Shown here: positions 6,359 through 8,937 of the stretch, in pieces
Layout: every line of letters begins with the position of its first letter
How positions within the stretch are numbered: the stretch's first letter is position 1
From: Dehalococcoidia bacterium
Lineage (GTDB): Bacteria; Chloroflexota; Dehalococcoidia; GIF9; UBA5629
NCBI GenBank assembly: GCA_012961565.1
Contig: DTZC01000239.1
Location: forward strand, 1 to 8,937
Reading direction: 5' to 3'
DNA: 8,937 bases
Translations under genes and position numbers: made by a program
The notes under the pieces: generated by a model
The model's database searches: none
What the model was told of the DNA's origin: nothing
The model's input: the letters and a program-made list of their open reading frames with translations, nothing else

Positions 6359-7408
6359 TTATTCCACTATTATCTTGCCCGCTGGACTCTCAAGTATCTC
6401 GCCGACAATAGCTGCCTCTGCTATACCTGCCTCTTTCAGCTTCTCCATTAACAATTGGGCTCTGTCCGGGGGTAATGCGACTAGGAGCCCGCCCGAGGTC
6501 TGAGGGTCAAAGAGCACGTCCTTCATATTTTCAGGCACCTGGCTGGAGAACTCGACCAATTTGCCGTAGAATTCTCTGTTTCTGTGCAGACCGCCAGGGC
6601 AAAGACCTTGCCTGGCAAAGTCTGGTGCTTCAGTGAAGAAGGGGATCGAGCCTGAGTGCACTTTAATGCCTGCGTTGCTGTTTCGAGCGAGCTGTGAAGC
6701 ATGACCCAGAAATCCAAAGCCAGTTACATCAGTACAGGCATGGACTCCAGTTTCCTGCATCAATTCTGAGGCTTTTTTGTTTAAGCTCGCCATATAACCA
6801 GTCACTTTGGCTATAGTCTCTTTGCTGGCGGCGTTTGCTTTCAAGGCAGTACTTATGATTCCTGTACCCAAGGGCTTGGTCAGTATAAGCTTGTCTCCCA
6901 CTCTGGCGCCAGAGTTTGTCACCAGATGTTTAGGGTGTGCCGTGCCGGTGACAGAAAGACCGTATTTTAGCTCTGCATCCTCTATGCTGTGTCCCCCGAT
7001 AAGTGTCACTTCTGCTTCTCTCATCTTGTCAATTCCGCCCCTGAGTATCTCTTTTAACACGGAGATATCCAGCGACTTCGCTGGAAAGCAGACTATGTTC
7101 ATCGCGGTTAGTGCTCTACCGCCCATAGCGTAGATATCACTCAGTGCATTCGCCACGGCAATTTGACCGAAATCGTAGGGGTCATCGACTATGGGTGTGA
7201 AGAAGTCAATAGTCTGGATAACAGCCAAATCATCGCTCAATTTATAGACGCCGGCATCATCAAGGCTCTCCATACCTCGAATGACGTTATCGTCAGGTAT
7301 CAGAGGCAGCCCGCACAGGACTTCATCCAGGTCTCCCGGACCCAGCTTGGAGGCTCAGCCAGCCCCACTGACACTGCGCGTTAGGCGTAGATACTTTTCC
7401 TTGCTCAT
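6359..7408 (-). CDS. selD: Selenide, water dikinase (selenophosphate synthetase), itself a selenoprotein
   Basis: Read from ATG 7408 with the in-frame TGA at codon 18 decoded as selenocysteine, the protein has 349 residues, the normal SelD length. A conventional call would start at Met46 and lose the active site. The N-terminus has G-A-G-U18-A-S-K21-L-G-P, matching the catalytic Cys/Sec and Lys three residues later in SelD. TIDFFTPIVDDPYDFGQIAVANALSD follows, with Asp68 and Asp91, then GGHSIED and TDVTGFGFLGH with Asp227; these are the metal-ATP binding acids of the family. FDPQTSGGLL lies near the C-terminus. SelD makes selenophosphate from selenide and ATP in the cytoplasm, the selenium donor for SelA. 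It is divergent from selA. A clear promoter lies just upstream, there is no Shine-Dalgarno sequence, and the mRNA is probably leaderless. Confidence 0.95.
7327..7345 (-). promoter_or_regulatory. Candidate bacterial SECIS hairpin in selD mRNA
   Basis: On the minus strand, beginning 9 bases after the TGA, CTGGGTC can pair with GACCTGG (7 pairs, two of them G-U) around the loop CGGGA. The loop begins 17 bases after the TGA, within the distance known for bacterial SECIS elements, and contains G residues as SelB-binding loops do. Bacterial SECIS elements vary greatly and this was found by eye, so the exact structure is tentative. A competing stem, CTCC with GGAG, overlaps it. Confidence 0.5.
7355..7357 (-). 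other. In-frame TGA read as selenocysteine (SelD residue 18)
   Basis: The codon falls exactly where SelD proteins carry catalytic Cys or Sec in the G-x-G-(C/U) motif. Homology continues on both sides in the same frame, and selA lies next door. A decayed gene would be unlikely to have its only stop at this one residue. Confidence 0.93.
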
Positions 7409-7417
7409 TTGGAGTGT

Positions 7418-7446
7418 ATTGTAACATTGGCTCCGATGCGAGGCAA
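7418..7446 (-). promoter_or_regulatory. selD promoter
   Basis: On the minus strand, TTGCCT (7446-7441) lies 17 bases from TACAAT (7423-7418). The -10 is preceded by TGT, forming an extended -10. Only 9 bases separate the -10 box from the selD ATG, so transcription should begin within about two bases of the start codon. Confidence 0.65.
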
Positions 7447-7513
7447 AGTAGGGTGTCTACACGAGTCAATTTAGCTTTATGTCTATTCAATGTCCATCTG
7501 TTCCGGCAATAGA

Positions 7514-7531
7514 CTTGCTCTGCTGAGCAAG
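7514..7531. repeat. Perfect inverted repeat between the selD and selA promoters
   Basis: CTTGCTC and GAGCAAG form a 7-base-pair perfect inverted repeat around TGCT. It lies about 68 bases upstream of the selD -35 and 23 bases upstream of the selA -35, outside both predicted transcripts, and has no T tract. It could be an operator, but that is a guess. The remaining intergenic sequence, 7447-7553, shows no gene or tRNA. Confidence 0.4.
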
Positions 7532-7554
7532 ATGTCAGGCAAAGCCCATTTGTT

Positions 7555-7582
7555 TTGAAACTGGTCGCAGGTATAGTAGAAT
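7555..7582 (+). promoter_or_regulatory. selA promoter
   Basis: TTGAAA (7555-7560) lies 16 bases from TAGAAT (7577-7582). The selA ATG follows the -10 box after only 11 bases and no Shine-Dalgarno sequence is present, so the transcript is predicted to be leaderless or nearly so. Confidence 0.65.
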
Positions 7583-7593
7583 ATTTGCACGTC

Positions 7594-8937
7594 ATGGAGA
7601 GCAGATATCGCGGTCTCCCGAGCGTGGACAAGTTGATTTCTGACACGCGGATTAGTCAGCTTCGTGAAGCCTACTCACATGACTTTGTTGCAGGTGTGAT
7701 TCGTCAACAACTGGAACAAGAGCGCCGTTCTATCGCCTTGGGAGGTTCATGTCCTTCTACCGATGAGATAGTGGACTCTGTCTGCTATAAGGTCCAGGCA
7801 CTGCTTGAGCCAAGCTTGCGTCCTGTCATTAATGCTAGTGGGGTGATACTTCACACTAATCTGGGTCGGGCACCGCTCAGCAGGGAGGCTGTAAGGGCTA
7901 TGGGATTGATTGCTGCCGGCTACTGCAACCTGGAGTTTGAGCTTGAGAGTGGACGTCGGGGTTCACGTCAGATTCATATCGAGCAACTCCTCTGCAAGCT
8001 GACTGGTGCGGAGTCAGCGCTGGTGGTAAATAACAATGCCTCAGCCGTGCTGCTGGCTCTTACTGCTTTAGCTAGAAGGAGGGAGGTGATTGTCTCCAGA
8101 GGTCAGGCTGTGGAAATCGGCGGCGGTTTTCGTATTCCCGATGTGATGAAGCAGAGTGGAGCAAAGCTGGTGGAGGTAGGAACTACAAACTGCACGTACA
8201 TTCACGACTTCGAGCAAGCTATTACGCCCCGGACAGCAGCACTATTGCGGGTTCACACCAGCAACTTTAGAGTCGAAGGTTTCGTCCACTCTGTTACTTT
8301 AGAGGAAATGATTACCCTTGGTGATAAACATCATCTACCTGTGCTTGATGATTTGGGCAGCGGTTGTTTTGTGGACACGACTGATTTCGGGCTGGCACCC
8401 GAGCCTATGGTACAGCGAAGCATCTCTCTTGGTGTTGGGCTCGCTTGTTTCTCAGGGGACAAGCTTATCGGCGGTCCCCAGGCAGGTATTATTGTGGGCA
8501 AGAAGTTCCTTCTTGACAAGCTGAAAAGACATCCGCTAGCTCGAGCAGTGCGGATAGATAAAATAAGACTGGCTGGGTTAGCTGCTACGTTAGTTCACTA
8601 TCTGAAGGGTGAAGCAATGGAAAAGGTCCCAGTCTGGCAGATGGTCTCAATGCCTCTGGAGGTGGTGGAAAAACGAGCTAGAACCTGGGCACAGGCGCTT
8701 GGCGATGTGGTTCAGGTGGTTGAAGGTGAGACTATGGTCGGCGGCGGCAGTCTGCCTGGGACCGGGCTGCCTACCAGGCTTGTGGCTATCGGCGGCAGAG
8801 AGGATAAGCGGAATTTGGCTCAGCTTTTGGCTCAGAGACTGCGGAGCAGCAAGCCACCGATCATCGGGCGTATCAGTGATGATGTTTTGCTCCTTGACCC
8901 CAGGACTGTTCTTCCTGACGAGGATGACATTGTGTTG
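7594..8937 (+). CDS. selA: L-seryl-tRNA(Sec) selenium transferase, 3' end outside window
   Basis: There are 448 codons from ATG with no stop before the window ends. SelA proteins are about 460-470 residues, so only a short tail is missing. This PLP enzyme forms a large ring-shaped oligomer in the cytoplasm and converts Ser-tRNA(Sec) to Sec-tRNA(Sec) using selenophosphate from SelD. Visible landmarks are an N-terminal helical domain (1-75), RPVINASGVILHTNLGRAPLS (76-96), VVNNNASAVLLAL (144-156), VIVSRGQAVEIGGGFRIPD (165-183), VHTSNFRVEGF (220-230), LDDLGSG (251-257) and the PLP lysine in FSGDKLIGGPQAGIIVG (Lys290). GGGSLPGTGLPT (383-394) lies in the C-terminal part. The family's GTTNRT motif reads GTTNCT here (Cys200). 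The gene is divergent from selD with 185 bases between their starts. Confidence 0.96.
   Translation, partial: MESRYRGLPSVDKLISDTRISQLREAYSHDFVAGVIRQQLEQERRSIALGGSCPSTDEIVDSVCYKVQALLEPSLRPVINASGVILHTNLGRAPLSREAVRAMGLIAAGYCNLEFELESGRRGSRQIHIEQLLCKLTGAESALVVNNNASAVLLALTALARRREVIVSRGQAVEIGGGFRIPDVMKQSGAKLVEVGTTNCTYIHDFEQAITPRTAALLRVHTSNFRVEGFVHSVTLEEMITLGDKHHLPVLDDLGSGCFVDTTDFGLAPEPMVQRSISLGVGLACFSGDKLIGGPQAGIIVGKKFLLDKLKRHPLARAVRIDKIRLAGLAATLVHYLKGEAMEKVPVWQMVSMPLEVVEKRARTWAQALGDVVQVVEGETMVGGGSLPGTGLPTRLVAIGGREDKRNLAQLLAQRLRSSKPPIIGRISDDVLLLDPRTVLPDEDDIVL

Noticed and set aside
7355..7357. selD as a pseudogene interrupted by a stop codon
   Set aside because: The stop is TGA, falls exactly on the catalytic Cys/Sec position, and the frame is conserved on both sides next to selA.
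7514..7531. The inverted repeat as an intrinsic terminator
   Set aside because: No T tract follows on either strand, and it lies upstream of both divergent genes.
7409..7593. tRNA(Sec) gene (selC) between selD and selA
   Set aside because: No long acceptor stem, T arm or CCA end is present in the gap.
7323..7646. 107-residue minus-strand frame across the selD start and selA promoter
   Set aside because: It overlaps the N-terminus of selD in another frame and shows no family features.
1..8937. CRISPR array, insertion sequence, prophage or transposase genes
   Set aside because: No spaced direct repeats, terminal inverted repeats or mobile-element proteins were seen on either strand.

Overview
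The window is a stretch of bacterial chromosome, cut at both ends, carrying mostly housekeeping genes plus a selenium module. Gene content and protein style suggest a Dehalococcoidia-like member of the Chloroflexota: ComEA/ComEC next to SmpB and tmRNA, a signal-peptide protein with CARDB-like domains, and selenocysteine synthesis genes. This placement is inference from family resemblance, not from a marker gene or a search.

Layout from left to right. Positions 1-171 (+) hold the C-terminus of peptide deformylase with its HExxH zinc motif. It converges, with a 12-base gap, on a minus-strand gene (184-1461) for a membrane protein with one CARDB-like domain outside the cell, one transmembrane helix, a proline-rich linker and two further CARDB-like domains. 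Next on the minus strand is an isolated histidine-kinase ATPase domain (1708-2241) that looks like a decayed kinase. Then comes a competence unit, comEA (5414-4905) followed 7 bases later by comEC (4897-2450).

From the same short intergenic region that starts comEA, smpB is read on the plus strand (5471-5923). It is followed by a one-piece tmRNA gene, ssrA (5945-6292), and a strong intrinsic terminator. SmpB and tmRNA together carry out trans-translation (rescue of stalled ribosomes).

The last third is the selenium module. selD (7408-6359, minus) and selA (7594 to beyond the window, plus) are divergent. A plain ORF search truncates selD because its true N-terminus contains an in-frame TGA (7357-7355) exactly at the catalytic Cys/Sec position. 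Read as selenocysteine, it gives a 349-residue SelD, so the enzyme that makes selenophosphate is itself a selenoprotein. SelA uses that selenophosphate to turn Ser-tRNA(Sec) into Sec-tRNA(Sec). The selA ORF has no stop inside the window and lacks only its last residues.

I found no clearly new multi-gene system. The points most worth a second look are: the selenoprotein SelD with a candidate SECIS hairpin; a ComEC nuclease domain that has lost several metal ligands; a symmetric bidirectional promoter between comEA and smpB; a recurring pattern of -10 boxes 9-11 bases from start codons (leaderless or nearly leaderless mRNAs); an unusual tmRNA tag; and the odd topology of the CARDB-like protein.
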